Assembly: GCF_022761115.1 (NCBI RefSeq)
Contig: NZ_JAKWJS010000002.1
Coordinates: 434,001-498,000 of the forward strand
Direction of reading: 5' to 3'
DNA length: 64,000 nt
From: Dyella sp. RRB7
Lineage (GTDB): Bacteria; Pseudomonadota; Gammaproteobacteria; Xanthomonadales; Rhodanobacteraceae
The notes beneath the pieces are model-generated. The model was given only the letters and a program-made list of their open reading frames with translations. It was not told the origin of the DNA and ran no database searches. Positions 16,376 to 24,835 of the stretch are shown here, piece by piece. A program made the translations under genes and the position numbers. How positions within the stretch are numbered: the first letter of the stretch is position 1; the number at the start of each line of letters is the position of its first letter.

Positions 16376-18166
16376 TTATTTGTCCACCTTCAACACGGCA
16401 AGGAAGGCCTCTTGCGGAATCTCCACACGGCCCACCATCTTCATGCGCTTCTTGCCTTCCTTCTGCTTCTCGAGAAGCTTCTTCTTGCGGCTGACGTCAC
16501 CGCCATAGCACTTGGCCAGAACGTTCTTGCGCAGGGCTTTCACCGTGGAACGGGCGATCACCTGGGCGCCGATCGCGGCCTGGATGGCCACGTCGAACTG
16601 CTGGCGGGGAATCAGGTCCTTCATGCGCTCGACCAGGTCGCGGCCGCGACGCTCGGCATGCACGCGGTGCACGATCAGGCTCAGCGCGTCCACGCGATCG
16701 CCATTGATCAGCACATCCACGCGCACGAACGGGCCGGCTTCGAAGCGCTCGAAGTGGTAATCCATCGAGGCGTAGCCGCGCGACACCGACTTGAGGCGAT
16801 CGAAGAAATCCAGCACTACTTCGGCCAGCGGCATTTCGTAGCTGATCTGCACCTGGGTGGCGAGGTACTGGATGGAACGCTGCACGCCACGCTTCTCTTC
16901 GCACAGCGTGATGATGTTGCCGATGTAGTCCGGCGGGGTGAGGATGTTGGCCACGATGATCGGCTCGCGGATCTCCTCCATCAGATGCGCCGCCGGCAAC
17001 TTGGCCGGGTTGTCCAGCAGCATCACCGAGCCGTCGCTCTTGAGCACTTCGTAGACCACGGTAGGCGCGGTAGTGACCAGATCCAGGTCGTACTCGCGTT
17101 CCAGGCGCTCCTGCACGATCTCCATGTGCAGCATGCCCAGGAAGCCGCAGCGGAAACCAAACCCCATGGCCTCGGAGCTTTCCGGCTCGAAGAACAGCGC
17201 CGCATCGTTGAGGCGCAGCTTTTCCAGCGCCTCGCGCAAGGCCGGGTAATCGTCGGCCGAGACCGGGAACAGGCCGGCGAACACGCGCGGCTGCATGGTC
17301 TGGAAGCCGGGCAACGGCTTCTCGGCCGGCTTGCCGGCGAGCGTCAGGGTGTCGCCCACGGGGGCGCCGTGCACGTCCTTGATCGAGGCGGTGATCCAAC
17401 CCACCTCGCCGGACGAAAGCTTGTCGAGCTTCTTGCGCTTGGGCGTGAACACACCCACTTCGCCAACCTCGTGCGCGCGGCCGGTGGACATCACCAGCAG
17501 CTTGTCGCCGGGCTTGATCTCGCCCTGCATCACGCGCACCAGCGACACCACGCCCAGGTAGTTGTCGAACCACGAATCGATGATCAGCGCCTGCAAGCGA
17601 TCGGTATCGCCCGGCTTCGGCGGCGGGATGCGCGCCACGATGGCTTCCAGCACCTCGACCACGTTCTGGCCGGTCTTGGCGCTGACCGCCACGGCGTCGT
17701 CGGCATCGATGCCGATCACCGCCTCGATCTCGCCCTTCACCTTTTCCGGATCGGCGGTGGGCAGGTCGATCTTGTTGAGCACTGGCACCACTTCCAGGCC
17801 CATCTCCACTGCGGTATAGCAGTTGGCCACCGACTGCGCTTCCACGCCCTGGGCTGCGTCCACCACCAGCAGCGCGCCCTCGCAGGCGGCCAGCGAACGG
17901 CTGACCTCATAGGAGAAGTCGACGTGGCCCGGGGTATCGATGAAGTTGAGCTGGTAGGTCTTGCCGTCGCGCGCCTTGTACGGCAGCGACACCGACTGCG
18001 CCTTGATGGTGATGCCGCGCTCGCGCTCGATCGGATTGTTGTCGAGCACCTGCGCCTCCATCTCGCGCTCGGTCAAGCCGCCACAGATCTGGATGATGCG
18101 ATCGGCCAGCGTGGATTTGCCGTGATCGATATGGGCGATGATGGAGAAATTTCGGATCAGTTCCAT
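16376..18166 (-). CDS. lepA: Elongation factor 4 (back-translocating GTPase LepA)
   Basis: A 596-residue translational GTPase of normal LepA length. G1 is in AHIDHGKST (residues about 11-19), G2/G3 include [10 protein letters not shown] and DTPGHVDF, G4 is NKIDLP. The C-terminal LepA-specific domain ends in [22 protein letters not shown]. It binds ribosomes and is thought to remodel stalled or mis-translocated complexes or to aid 30S biogenesis. First gene of the lepA-recO run; the 286 bp upstream, toward the convergently transcribed... same-strand mucD gene, shows no gene and only a weak 8-bp hairpin at 18334-18368. Confidence 0.97.
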   Translation of the reverse strand: MELIRNFSIIAHIDHGKSTLADRIIQICGGLTEREMEAQVLDNNPIERERGITIKAQSVSLPYKARDGKTYQLNFIDTPGHVDFSYEVSRSLAACEGALLVVDAAQGVEAQSVANCYTAVEMGLEVVPVLNKIDLPTADPEKVKGEIEAVIGIDADDAVAVSAKTGQNVVEVLEAIVARIPPPKPGDTDRLQALIIDSWFDNYLGVVSLVRVMQGEIKPGDKLLVMSTGRAHEVGEVGVFTPKRKKLDKLSSGEVGWITASIKDVHGAPVGDTLTLAGKPAEKPLPGFQTMQPRVFAGLFPVSADDYPALREALEKLRLNDAALFFEPESSEAMGFGFRCGFLGMLHMEIVQERLEREYDLDLVTTAPTVVYEVLKSDGSVMLLDNPAKLPAAHLMEEIREPIIVANILTPPDYIGNIITLCEEKRGVQRSIQYLATQVQISYEMPLAEVVLDFFDRLKSVSRGYASMDYHFERFEAGPFVRVDVLINGDRVDALSLIVHRVHAERRGRDLVERMKDLIPRQQFDVAIQAAIGAQVIARSTVKALRKNVLAKCYGGDVSRKKKLLEKQKEGKKRMKMVGRVEIPQEAFLAVLKVDK

Positions 18167-18452
18167 GGAGCACGCTAGCTGCGTTCACCGCCGTGCGCGG
18201 CGCGCAGGCAGCGTATCACCGGGGTGGGGATACGAACCCGGCATTATCGCATGGAACGGAGGGCTACCGGACATGACACCCAAGCCATGTCGGGCGGGCG
18301 CCGAAGCCACTGGCAAACGGCCAGGCAGTGCGCCGGGACGACGGTAGCCCCAAGCTCCCATCGTCCCGACGGCTTCTGACAGCCCGGGGGCTGGTCACAT
18401 CACGACCGGGCACGTCACCCAGCAGCGCTGCCATACGCTGCTGCGAACACCC

Positions 18453-19937
18453 TTAGTCGTCCTTGCCACCGGGTACGGTCAGGCCGATGAAGCCACTCTG
18501 GTCGCCATGCCGGACAAGCAACAGCACAGTGTCGCCCGGCTTGGCATCCCTGGTCGCCTCACGGAATGCAGCAACGCTGCCGACCTTCTTCTGGTTGACC
18601 ATCAGGATCACATCGCCCGGCTGCAGGCCCGCCCGGGCGGCCACCGAACCGGTGATATTGCTGATCGCCACGCCCTCACCGGCCTTGAGACCCAGCTGCT
18701 GGCGGGTATCGCTGTCCAGGTCCTGAACTCCCAGCCCCAGCGCGCTGGCGCTGCCGCCATGGGTGGCCGGGGTGTCCATGTCCGCTGAAGCGAGCATGGC
18801 ATGCTTGTCGCGGGGCATCTCGCTGACGGTGACATTCACGTCCTGCTTCTTGCCATCGCGCAGGATCGTCACCGTGGCCTTGCTGCCCGGCGGGGTCTGC
18901 CCCACCAGTGGCGGCAGGTCGGCGCTCTGGTTGATGCTCTGGCCGTTGAAGGCAAGGATCACATCGCCCGGATGCAAGCCCGCCTTGTCAGCGCCACTGC
19001 CCGGGGTCACCTGGGTCACCGCGGCACCCGTGCCGCTTTCCAGCTTGAACGCCTTGGCCACGTCATCCGTCACCGCCTGCACGGTCACGCCAAGCATGCC
19101 CCGCGAGACATAGCCCTTCTCCTTGATCTGCTTGACCACGTTCATGGCCACGTCGATCGGGATGGAGAACGCCACGCCCAGATATCCACCGGTATTGGAA
19201 TAGATCTGCGAATTGACGCCGACCACCCGGCCCTGCAGGTCGAACAGCGGACCACCCGAATTGCCGCGATTGATCGGCACGTCGGTCTGGATGAAGGAGG
19301 TGTACGGCTGGTCCTGGCTGCCCAGGTTGCGGCCCACGGCGCTGACGATGCCCTGCGTCACCGTGTAGTCGAAGCCGAAGGGCGAGCCGATGGCCAACAC
19401 CCACTGCCCCGGCTTGAGCGCGCGCGAATCGCCGATGCTCACCGCCGGCAGGTTGCCTTTGGCATCCACCTTGAGCAAGGCGATGTCGTATTGCGGGTCG
19501 CTGCCGACCACCTTGGCGGTGAGCGTGCGGCGATCCTGCAGGCGAACCGTCACGCTATCGGCGCCGTCCACCACATGATTATTGGTGAGGATGTAGCCGT
19601 CGCTGGAGATGATGAAGCCCGAGCCCAGCGAGGTGCGCTGCTGCTCTTCCGGCGACGGCATGGCGGGCATGCCGAAGAAACGGCGGAACATCTCCATCTG
19701 CGGATCATCATCGTCGTCCGGCATGCCTGGCGCGGCGCGACCCGCACGCGCCTTGTCGGTCTTCTTGCCGCTGTATTTGGCCTCGACATGCACCACCGTG
19801 GCGGCATTCTTCTGCACGATGCCGGTAAAGTCCGGCAGGCTCGATACGGCAGGCGCGTCTTGTGCCTGCACGCCGGCAGCCAGGGCAAGGCTGATCAGGA
19901 CACCGCACGAGAACGTGCGCAGGGCGAGTCGATTCAT
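18453..19937 (-). CDS. mucD: Periplasmic Do/DegP-family serine protease (MucD-like)
   Basis: A 494-residue HtrA protease. A Sec signal peptide (ending AAGVQAQ) precedes the trypsin-like domain with His121 in NNHVVDG, Asp near residue 151 and Ser227 in GNSGGPLFD, followed by two PDZ domains (about 290-380 and 400-490). It degrades or refolds damaged envelope proteins. The ATG at 19937 is supported by AAGGAGG five bases upstream. It is the third gene of rpoE-rseA-mucD, 116 bp after rseA, matching the mucD position in pseudomonads and xanthomonads, and is therefore likely induced by the sigma-E factor. Confidence 0.93.
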   Translation of the reverse strand: MNRLALRTFSCGVLISLALAAGVQAQDAPAVSSLPDFTGIVQKNAATVVHVEAKYSGKKTDKARAGRAAPGMPDDDDDPQMEMFRRFFGMPAMPSPEEQQRTSLGSGFIISSDGYILTNNHVVDGADSVTVRLQDRRTLTAKVVGSDPQYDIALLKVDAKGNLPAVSIGDSRALKPGQWVLAIGSPFGFDYTVTQGIVSAVGRNLGSQDQPYTSFIQTDVPINRGNSGGPLFDLQGRVVGVNSQIYSNTGGYLGVAFSIPIDVAMNVVKQIKEKGYVSRGMLGVTVQAVTDDVAKAFKLESGTGAAVTQVTPGSGADKAGLHPGDVILAFNGQSINQSADLPPLVGQTPPGSKATVTILRDGKKQDVNVTVSEMPRDKHAMLASADMDTPATHGGSASALGLGVQDLDSDTRQQLGLKAGEGVAISNITGSVAARAGLQPGDVILMVNQKKVGSVAAFREATRDAKPGDTVLLLVRHGDQSGFIGLTVPGGKDD

Positions 19938-20053
19938 GAAGTCCTCCTTCGACATGTCACGCGCGCGCCCATGCCAGCCCGACAAGCGGACTGGTGTGGG
20001 CGAGCGATATGGGGAAAGCAATCAGGCCGCGGAAACGGACACACGGCGGTGCA

Positions 20054-20716
20054 TCACTGTGACGTGGCGGGCGCCTGCGTCGACAGCCGCTGCATCGACT
20101 GATCGGGATGGATCAGCAGCAGGTAACTACCGTCGCCGTTCTGACCGGGATAGCGCGCCACGCGATACGGCGTGAGGCTGTCGCGCGAATACAGCAGCGT
20201 GCTGTCGTCACCGCCGTCCAGCGTGGCCGAGGCCTGCTGGCTCAACTGGTACGGGGAGTCGGCATAGGCGTTGACCCAGCGCGGAGCCACCACCGGAGGA
20301 GCCTCGGCGCGCGCCACTTGCGCATGCTCATCGAAGCCTGCCGCGGACGACGGCGCCGAGGCCACCTGCGGCGAGGGGTGATCGGCGCCCTGCCCGGCCG
20401 GCTGGGCCACCATCAGGGCCGCCGCGGCCACGCTCGCCGCGATGGCGCCACCGGCCGACCAGTGCAGCCAATGCCGGCGCTTGCCGTGCACCACGATGCT
20501 CTCGCGCTCGATCGCCTGCATGACCCGCGAGGCAAAGTCCGCGGAGGCCAGCGGGGGAAGCTGGCGACGCAGACCGTCACGGGCCACGTGATAGCGCGAC
20601 CAGGCCTGCTGCAAGGTGCTGTCGTGGTCGAGTCGGCGCAGCAGGAAGCGTAGTTCCTCCTTCGACAGCTCGCCATCCAGGCCGGCAGACAGGTTTTCGC
20701 GTTGAGTGTCAGTCAT
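20054..20716 (-). CDS. rseA: Anti-sigma factor RseA/MucA type
   Basis: A 220-residue single-pass protein. The cytoplasmic N-domain (ENLSAGLDGELSKEELRFLLRRL; WSRYHVARDGLR) is the RseA/MucA sigma-binding fold, followed by one membrane span at about residues 84-104 and a periplasmic C-terminal domain with a variable, proline-rich start. It would hold RpoE at the membrane until cut by site-1 and site-2 proteases. Its ATG overlaps the rpoE stop (ATGA). No rseB/mucB gene follows; the next gene is mucD. Confidence 0.92.
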   Translation of the reverse strand: MTDTQRENLSAGLDGELSKEELRFLLRRLDHDSTLQQAWSRYHVARDGLRRQLPPLASADFASRVMQAIERESIVVHGKRRHWLHWSAGGAIAASVAAAALMVAQPAGQGADHPSPQVASAPSSAAGFDEHAQVARAEAPPVVAPRWVNAYADSPYQLSQQASATLDGGDDSTLLYSRDSLTPYRVARYPGQNGDGSYLLLIHPDQSMQRLSTQAPATSQ

Positions 20717-21309
20717 GGTTTTTTGTCCTCGCGGTCGGACAGGAGCGGCCGCAGTTTCTCATCGATAGCTTCACGGGCCCGAAAAATACGTGAACGTACC
20801 GTACCGATCGGACAACCCATCGCCTCGGCGATTTCCTCGTAACTCAAACCGTCAACCTCACGCAAGGTAATGGCGGTCCGCAATTCTTCAGGCAGCGATT
20901 GGACAGTGGAAAACACGGTTTGTTCAATTTCCTGCCGCATCAGCTCGCGCTCAGGCGTGGCGCTCTCCTGCATGCGGTCGGCGCCGGGCACGAAGGCCGC
21001 GTCGTCGATGGCGATATCGTCCGCCGGCGGGCGACGCCCCATGGCGACCAGATGGTTCTTGGCCGTGTTGACGGCAATCTTGTACAGCCAGGTATAGAAA
21101 GCACTCTCGCCGCGGAAGGAGCCAATGGCCCGCCATGCGCGGATAAACGCCTCCTGGGCGATGTCCTCGCATTCGCTGTAGTTCTTCACATAGCGCGACA
21201 CCAACCCGATGACCTTGTGCTGGTACTTGCGCACCAGCAGGTCAAACGCCCGCTTGTCCCCTTGTTGGACGCGCTCGACCAGCGCGCTGTCCAGTTCATT
21301 TTCGCCCAT
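20713..21309 (-). CDS. rpoE: RNA polymerase sigma-E (extracytoplasmic stress) factor
   Basis: A 198-residue ECF sigma factor of the RpoE/AlgU group. Region 2 includes DKRAFDLLVRKYQHKV and DIAQEAFIRAWRA (about residues 12-65), and region 4 has EELRTAITLREVDGLSYEE then GTVRSRIFRARE for -35 recognition (about 145-185). The ATG at 21309 is chosen for the AAGGAG eight bases upstream; an alternative in-frame start ten codons earlier is less likely. A sigma-E-type promoter at 21375-21401 suggests autoregulation. First gene of the rpoE-rseA-mucD operon, controlling envelope protein quality. Confidence 0.96.
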   Translation of the reverse strand: MGENELDSALVERVQQGDKRAFDLLVRKYQHKVIGLVSRYVKNYSECEDIAQEAFIRAWRAIGSFRGESAFYTWLYKIAVNTAKNHLVAMGRRPPADDIAIDDAAFVPGADRMQESATPERELMRQEIEQTVFSTVQSLPEELRTAITLREVDGLSYEEIAEAMGCPIGTVRSRIFRAREAIDEKLRPLLSDREDKKP

Positions 21310-21374
21310 CCGGGCTGTCTCCTTCGTCGATGCTGCCACGCGCCTCGGGATGCCTAAGGATGTGAGCGAGCTGC

Positions 21375-21401
21375 TCAGACAAGAACTTCGCAGCCTAGTT
21401 C
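21375..21401 (-). promoter_or_regulatory. Sigma-E-type autoregulatory promoter of rpoE
   Basis: On the minus strand GAACTA (complement of 21396-21401) and TCTGA (complement of 21375-21379) are 16 bp apart, fitting the known ECF sigma-E consensus GAACTT-N16-TCTGA. It lies 66 bp upstream of the rpoE start codon. Confidence 0.75.
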
Positions 21402-21584
21402 AGCATGCCGGCGCATGTTTACCAACCCCCAGGTACGGGGAGGACGCCAGGTGACGCCACCTAAGGAGAAACGCGCGGGCACGCCAAGGGAGCACCGCCT
21501 GCGGGCCTCACCCCGCGGGTACGGCAACAGGACATCCCATGCCCCATCCAGCAATATATGGGGGAGCACGAAGCCCCCTGCAAG

Positions 21585-24140
21585 TCAGGCGGCGGTGCCG
21601 CTGACTCCGGCCAGCAGGCGCTGGCGTTCCAGCAGCAGCTTCTCGAACGCCGGCTGCGGCAAGGGCCGGCAGAACAGGAAGCCCTGCAGCTCGTCGCAAT
21701 GGTTGTTGCGCAGGAATTCCAGGTGCTGCTCGGTTTCCACGCCCTCGGCCACGACGCCACGCTTGAGCCGGTGGGCCATTTCGATGGTGGCGCGCACGAT
21801 GGCCTCGTCGTCCGGATCGACACCGATATTGCGCACGAAACTCTGGTCGATCTTGATGCGGTCGGCCGGCAGCTTGCGCAGGTAGTCCAGCGAGGCCGCG
21901 CCGGTGCCGAAGTCATCGATGGCGATGCGGCATCCCAGGCGATGCAACCCCTGCAGGTTCTCCACCAGGTTGGGGGCCGCCTTGATGCTGATGCTCTCGG
22001 TCACCTCCATCTCCAGCAGGTTGGCATCCAGGCCGCTTTCATCGAGCGCGGAGGCCACGATCTCCAGCAGGTTCGACTGCATCAACTGCACCGCCGAGAG
22101 ATTCACGCCCAGGCGCAGGCGCAGGCCAAAGCGCCGCTCCCACTCCTGCGCGTGCCGGCAGGCGGTGCGCAGCACCCATTCGCCGATCGAGACGATCAGG
22201 CCGGTCTCCTCGGCCAGCGGGATAAAGAAGCCCGGCCCGATGAAGCCCAGTTCGGGATGCTCCCAGCGCACCAGCGCCTCCATGCCCACGATGTCCTCGG
22301 TCACCGAGTCGACCTGGGGCTGGTAGAACACCCGCAGCTCGCCCTTGTGCTCGGCATGGCGCAACCCGGACTTCAAGGCCAGGTTCTGCTGCTGCGACTG
22401 TTCCGCGCTGCCTTCGAAGATCTGGTAGTTGTTGCGGCCCAGGCTCTTGGCCGCATACATCGCTTCGTCGGCGTGCTTGAGCAAGGTCTCCGCATCCGGC
22501 GCATCGTCGGGGAAGAAGCTCACGCCGATGGATGCGGTGACCTGCAGCTCGGTGCCGTCGTCGATGCGCAGCGGCGCGCCCATCACCTGCACGATCTTCT
22601 CGGCGATGCGCAGCACGTCCTCGTTCTTCAGGATATGCCGCAGGATGACCACGAACTCGTCGCCCGCATAGCGCGCCACGGTGTCGGAGGCACGCACGCT
22701 GGCACGCAACCGCTGCGTGGTGGTGAGCAGCACCTGGTCACCGACCGCGTGCCCAAGGGTGTCGTTGATGGTCTTGAAGCGATCCAGGTCGACAAACAGC
22801 AAGGCGAACGATTCGCCGGTGCGGTTGGCCTCGCGGATCACCGTATCCAGGCGATCGTTGAACAGCAGTCGATTGGGCAAGCCGGTCAGGGCGTCGAGCA
22901 AGCCTTCGGCGCGCCCCTGCTCGCGGGTCTGGCGCAATTCCAGCGCGTGCCCGAAACGGGATGCTGCGCAACGCAACACCGGCTGCACGATCGCGGGTGC
23001 CGGCAAGGGCTGCCGCGAGCCCACCAGCAAAGCGCCGAGCACCGTGTGGCGCTCGTCCTGCAGCGGCAAGCCGGCAAAGCCCACCAGGCCCAGTTGTTCC
23101 AGCAAGGGATCTACCGCCGCCAGGCGGGCGGCATCGGCCGGATGCAGCATGGCCTGTCCCGCCAGCACCAGGCGCAGCGAGCTTTGCAGGTGGGGACCGG
23201 GCCACAACTGTTCCTCGCCGCGCCAGTACTGCACCAGTTGAATCGGCGCGCCGCCATCGTCCTGGCGGGCCGACCAGACCGCGACATAGTCCAGCCCCAT
23301 TTCCTCGTAGAGCAGGCGGGCCGCCTCGGCGATGCCCTCATCACCGCCGCTGCAGCCGAACATCTTCGACAACAGGGCGAGGGCCACTTCGGCGCGCGCA
23401 CCGGCGCTGTTGCTGCGAAACACCAGCGCCACGGCATCGCGGCCGCCATATCGGACCGGACGTGCGCTCGCTTCGCCACCATCGGCCCCGCGCACCGAAC
23501 GACGCTGGGCGGGATACCAGGCGCGCGAACCTTCGGCGATCACATGCTCGGCGGTGTTGCCGAGGAAGCCGAGGATCTCGCGCAACGGGCGGCCACGCAG
23601 TTCGTGATCGGCCAATCCACTATGCCTTGCCAGGGCGGGACTGAAATCGAGAACGCGGCCGCGCGCGAGGTCGACGATCAGCCACTCGGTATCGAACTCG
23701 TCGAAGGCAAAGCGGAAGTCGCCATCGCCCGCCCCGTTGCCCGGCGCGGCAGCCGACGGCACCGACGCCCGCTGCAGCCGCTGCCAGCGTGCCAGCAGTT
23801 CGTGCTCGATCTGCGATGCATAAAGCCAGTCGGCGACACCCGCAGGCAGCACTGCCGGCTTCAGCACGGCGCCATCGTCGAGCACGGCGATCAAGGGCGC
23901 GGTGGCGCAAGCGGGCTGGCTGCGCAGGATCTCGATGCCGGCCATGGCGTCGCGGCCATCGCCATCGAACACCACCACCATCAACGCCAGCGCAGGCCGC
24001 CCTTCCAGCAGGATGCCGGCATGGGTCGCGTCGCGGGCCGAATGCACGACGAAATGTCCGTCGTGATCGAACGTGTCAAACAGGGCGCGGCGCAGCTCAC
24101 GCTGCGCTGCCACCACCAGGATGCCGGCGGGACTGCTCAT
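21585..24140 (-). CDS. Diguanylate cyclase/phosphodiesterase with receiver-like, PAS and GAF regions
   Basis: An 851-residue c-di-GMP enzyme. N-terminus: a degenerate receiver-like domain (ILVVAAQRELRRAL; the acceptor strand reads VVFDGDG, and no Lys is found at the end). Then a PAS-like region (about 140-260), a GAF-like region (about 265-400), a GGDEF domain with RYAGDEF near residue 490 (first Gly replaced by Ala, which is often still active), and an EAL domain from about residue 617 with EALVRW, DDFGTG and KIDQSFV intact. Net activity could be synthesis or breakdown; the EAL half looks competent. The ATG at 24140 overlaps the stop of the upstream small gene, so they are translationally coupled. 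No membrane span is seen; it is probably cytoplasmic. Confidence 0.88.
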   Translation of the reverse strand: MSSPAGILVVAAQRELRRALFDTFDHDGHFVVHSARDATHAGILLEGRPALALMVVVFDGDGRDAMAGIEILRSQPACATAPLIAVLDDGAVLKPAVLPAGVADWLYASQIEHELLARWQRLQRASVPSAAAPGNGAGDGDFRFAFDEFDTEWLIVDLARGRVLDFSPALARHSGLADHELRGRPLREILGFLGNTAEHVIAEGSRAWYPAQRRSVRGADGGEASARPVRYGGRDAVALVFRSNSAGARAEVALALLSKMFGCSGGDEGIAEAARLLYEEMGLDYVAVWSARQDDGGAPIQLVQYWRGEEQLWPGPHLQSSLRLVLAGQAMLHPADAARLAAVDPLLEQLGLVGFAGLPLQDERHTVLGALLVGSRQPLPAPAIVQPVLRCAASRFGHALELRQTREQGRAEGLLDALTGLPNRLLFNDRLDTVIREANRTGESFALLFVDLDRFKTINDTLGHAVGDQVLLTTTQRLRASVRASDTVARYAGDEFVVILRHILKNEDVLRIAEKIVQVMGAPLRIDDGTELQVTASIGVSFFPDDAPDAETLLKHADEAMYAAKSLGRNNYQIFEGSAEQSQQQNLALKSGLRHAEHKGELRVFYQPQVDSVTEDIVGMEALVRWEHPELGFIGPGFFIPLAEETGLIVSIGEWVLRTACRHAQEWERRFGLRLRLGVNLSAVQLMQSNLLEIVASALDESGLDANLLEMEVTESISIKAAPNLVENLQGLHRLGCRIAIDDFGTGAASLDYLRKLPADRIKIDQSFVRNIGVDPDDEAIVRATIEMAHRLKRGVVAEGVETEQHLEFLRNNHCDELQGFLFCRPLPQPAFEKLLLERQRLLAGVSGTAA

Positions 24141-24634
24141 GCCAGCACCCAACGACCGTCACGCAAGCGCGGACGCTGGGACAGCTCGGGCTGGCAACTG
24201 AGTCGCACCAGCACATCGCTGAAGCTGGTCACCAGCGGTGCCGGCGGATCCAGCAGGACGATGCGCCGCACGTGACCGGTGGTGGCGCGTGCGAGCTGGC
24301 GAAGCACGGTCGCATCGCCCATGGCCATGGGCACCGGCGGGCGCTGCAGCAGGTACACGCCGAAATGATTGCTCTGCTGTATGTAACGCAGCGTGATGCT
24401 CAGCCGTTGGGAACCTGGCAGGCCCGCGTGCTCCTCCCGCAGGTTGCCCAGGCCTTTTTCAGGATTCCACAGATAGATGGCCTGGCCGGTACGCCGCACC
24501 AGCAACCGCAGTTGCTCGATCAGCCCCGCATCCTCGCCCCCTTCGAGGGCAATCAGGTTGCCGCGCGCGGCCAGGATGCGCTCGAGGATCTCGGCGCTCG
24601 CGTGGCGGGTTGGGGTGGCGATGGGCATGTTCAT
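24137..24634 (-). CDS. Conserved hypothetical protein coupled to a c-di-GMP enzyme
   Basis: A 165-residue cytoplasmic protein not identified with certainty. The pattern LIALEGGEDAGLIEQLRLL, then QAIYLWNPEKGLG, then FGVYLLQRPPVPMAMGD and IVLLDPPAPL, repeats the strand-and-motif order of the N-terminal domain of Ycf46-type AAA ATPases, but without any P-loop or ATPase domain; this is an inference from motif spacing. ATG at 24634 is used (24628 is an in-frame alternative); no Shine-Dalgarno sequence is evident. Its stop overlaps the start of the GGDEF-EAL gene (ATGA), so it may modulate or sense for that enzyme. Confidence 0.55.
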   Translation of the reverse strand: MNMPIATPTRHASAEILERILAARGNLIALEGGEDAGLIEQLRLLVRRTGQAIYLWNPEKGLGNLREEHAGLPGSQRLSITLRYIQQSNHFGVYLLQRPPVPMAMGDATVLRQLARATTGHVRRIVLLDPPAPLVTSFSDVLVRLSCQPELSQRPRLRDGRWVLA

Positions 24635-24835
24635 GCGGGCGTAACTTACGGGGTCTGGGCGCTTTCGCAAAGGTGGGAAGCAAGCCTCGCCGGATTCGGT
24701 GTTCCATTTCATGCGGCAGCGCACAGGTCGCGGTTTTACAGGATTTTCATGATTGCCCGGCTGCCCCGGGGCCGTCTCGCAATCCTCGCTACGGGCAGGT
24801 ATGGTGCGAGGCTTCCCGGTCACCCTTGTATCCCC

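Noticed and set aside
16373-18178. A 601-codon open frame antisense to lepA
   Set aside because: Composition (His/Leu/Asp-rich) is that of a mirror frame; lepA is fully conserved on the minus strand.
18334-18368. An 8-bp stem with a long loop between mucD and lepA
   Set aside because: The 19-nt loop and the missing T-run make it a poor terminator.
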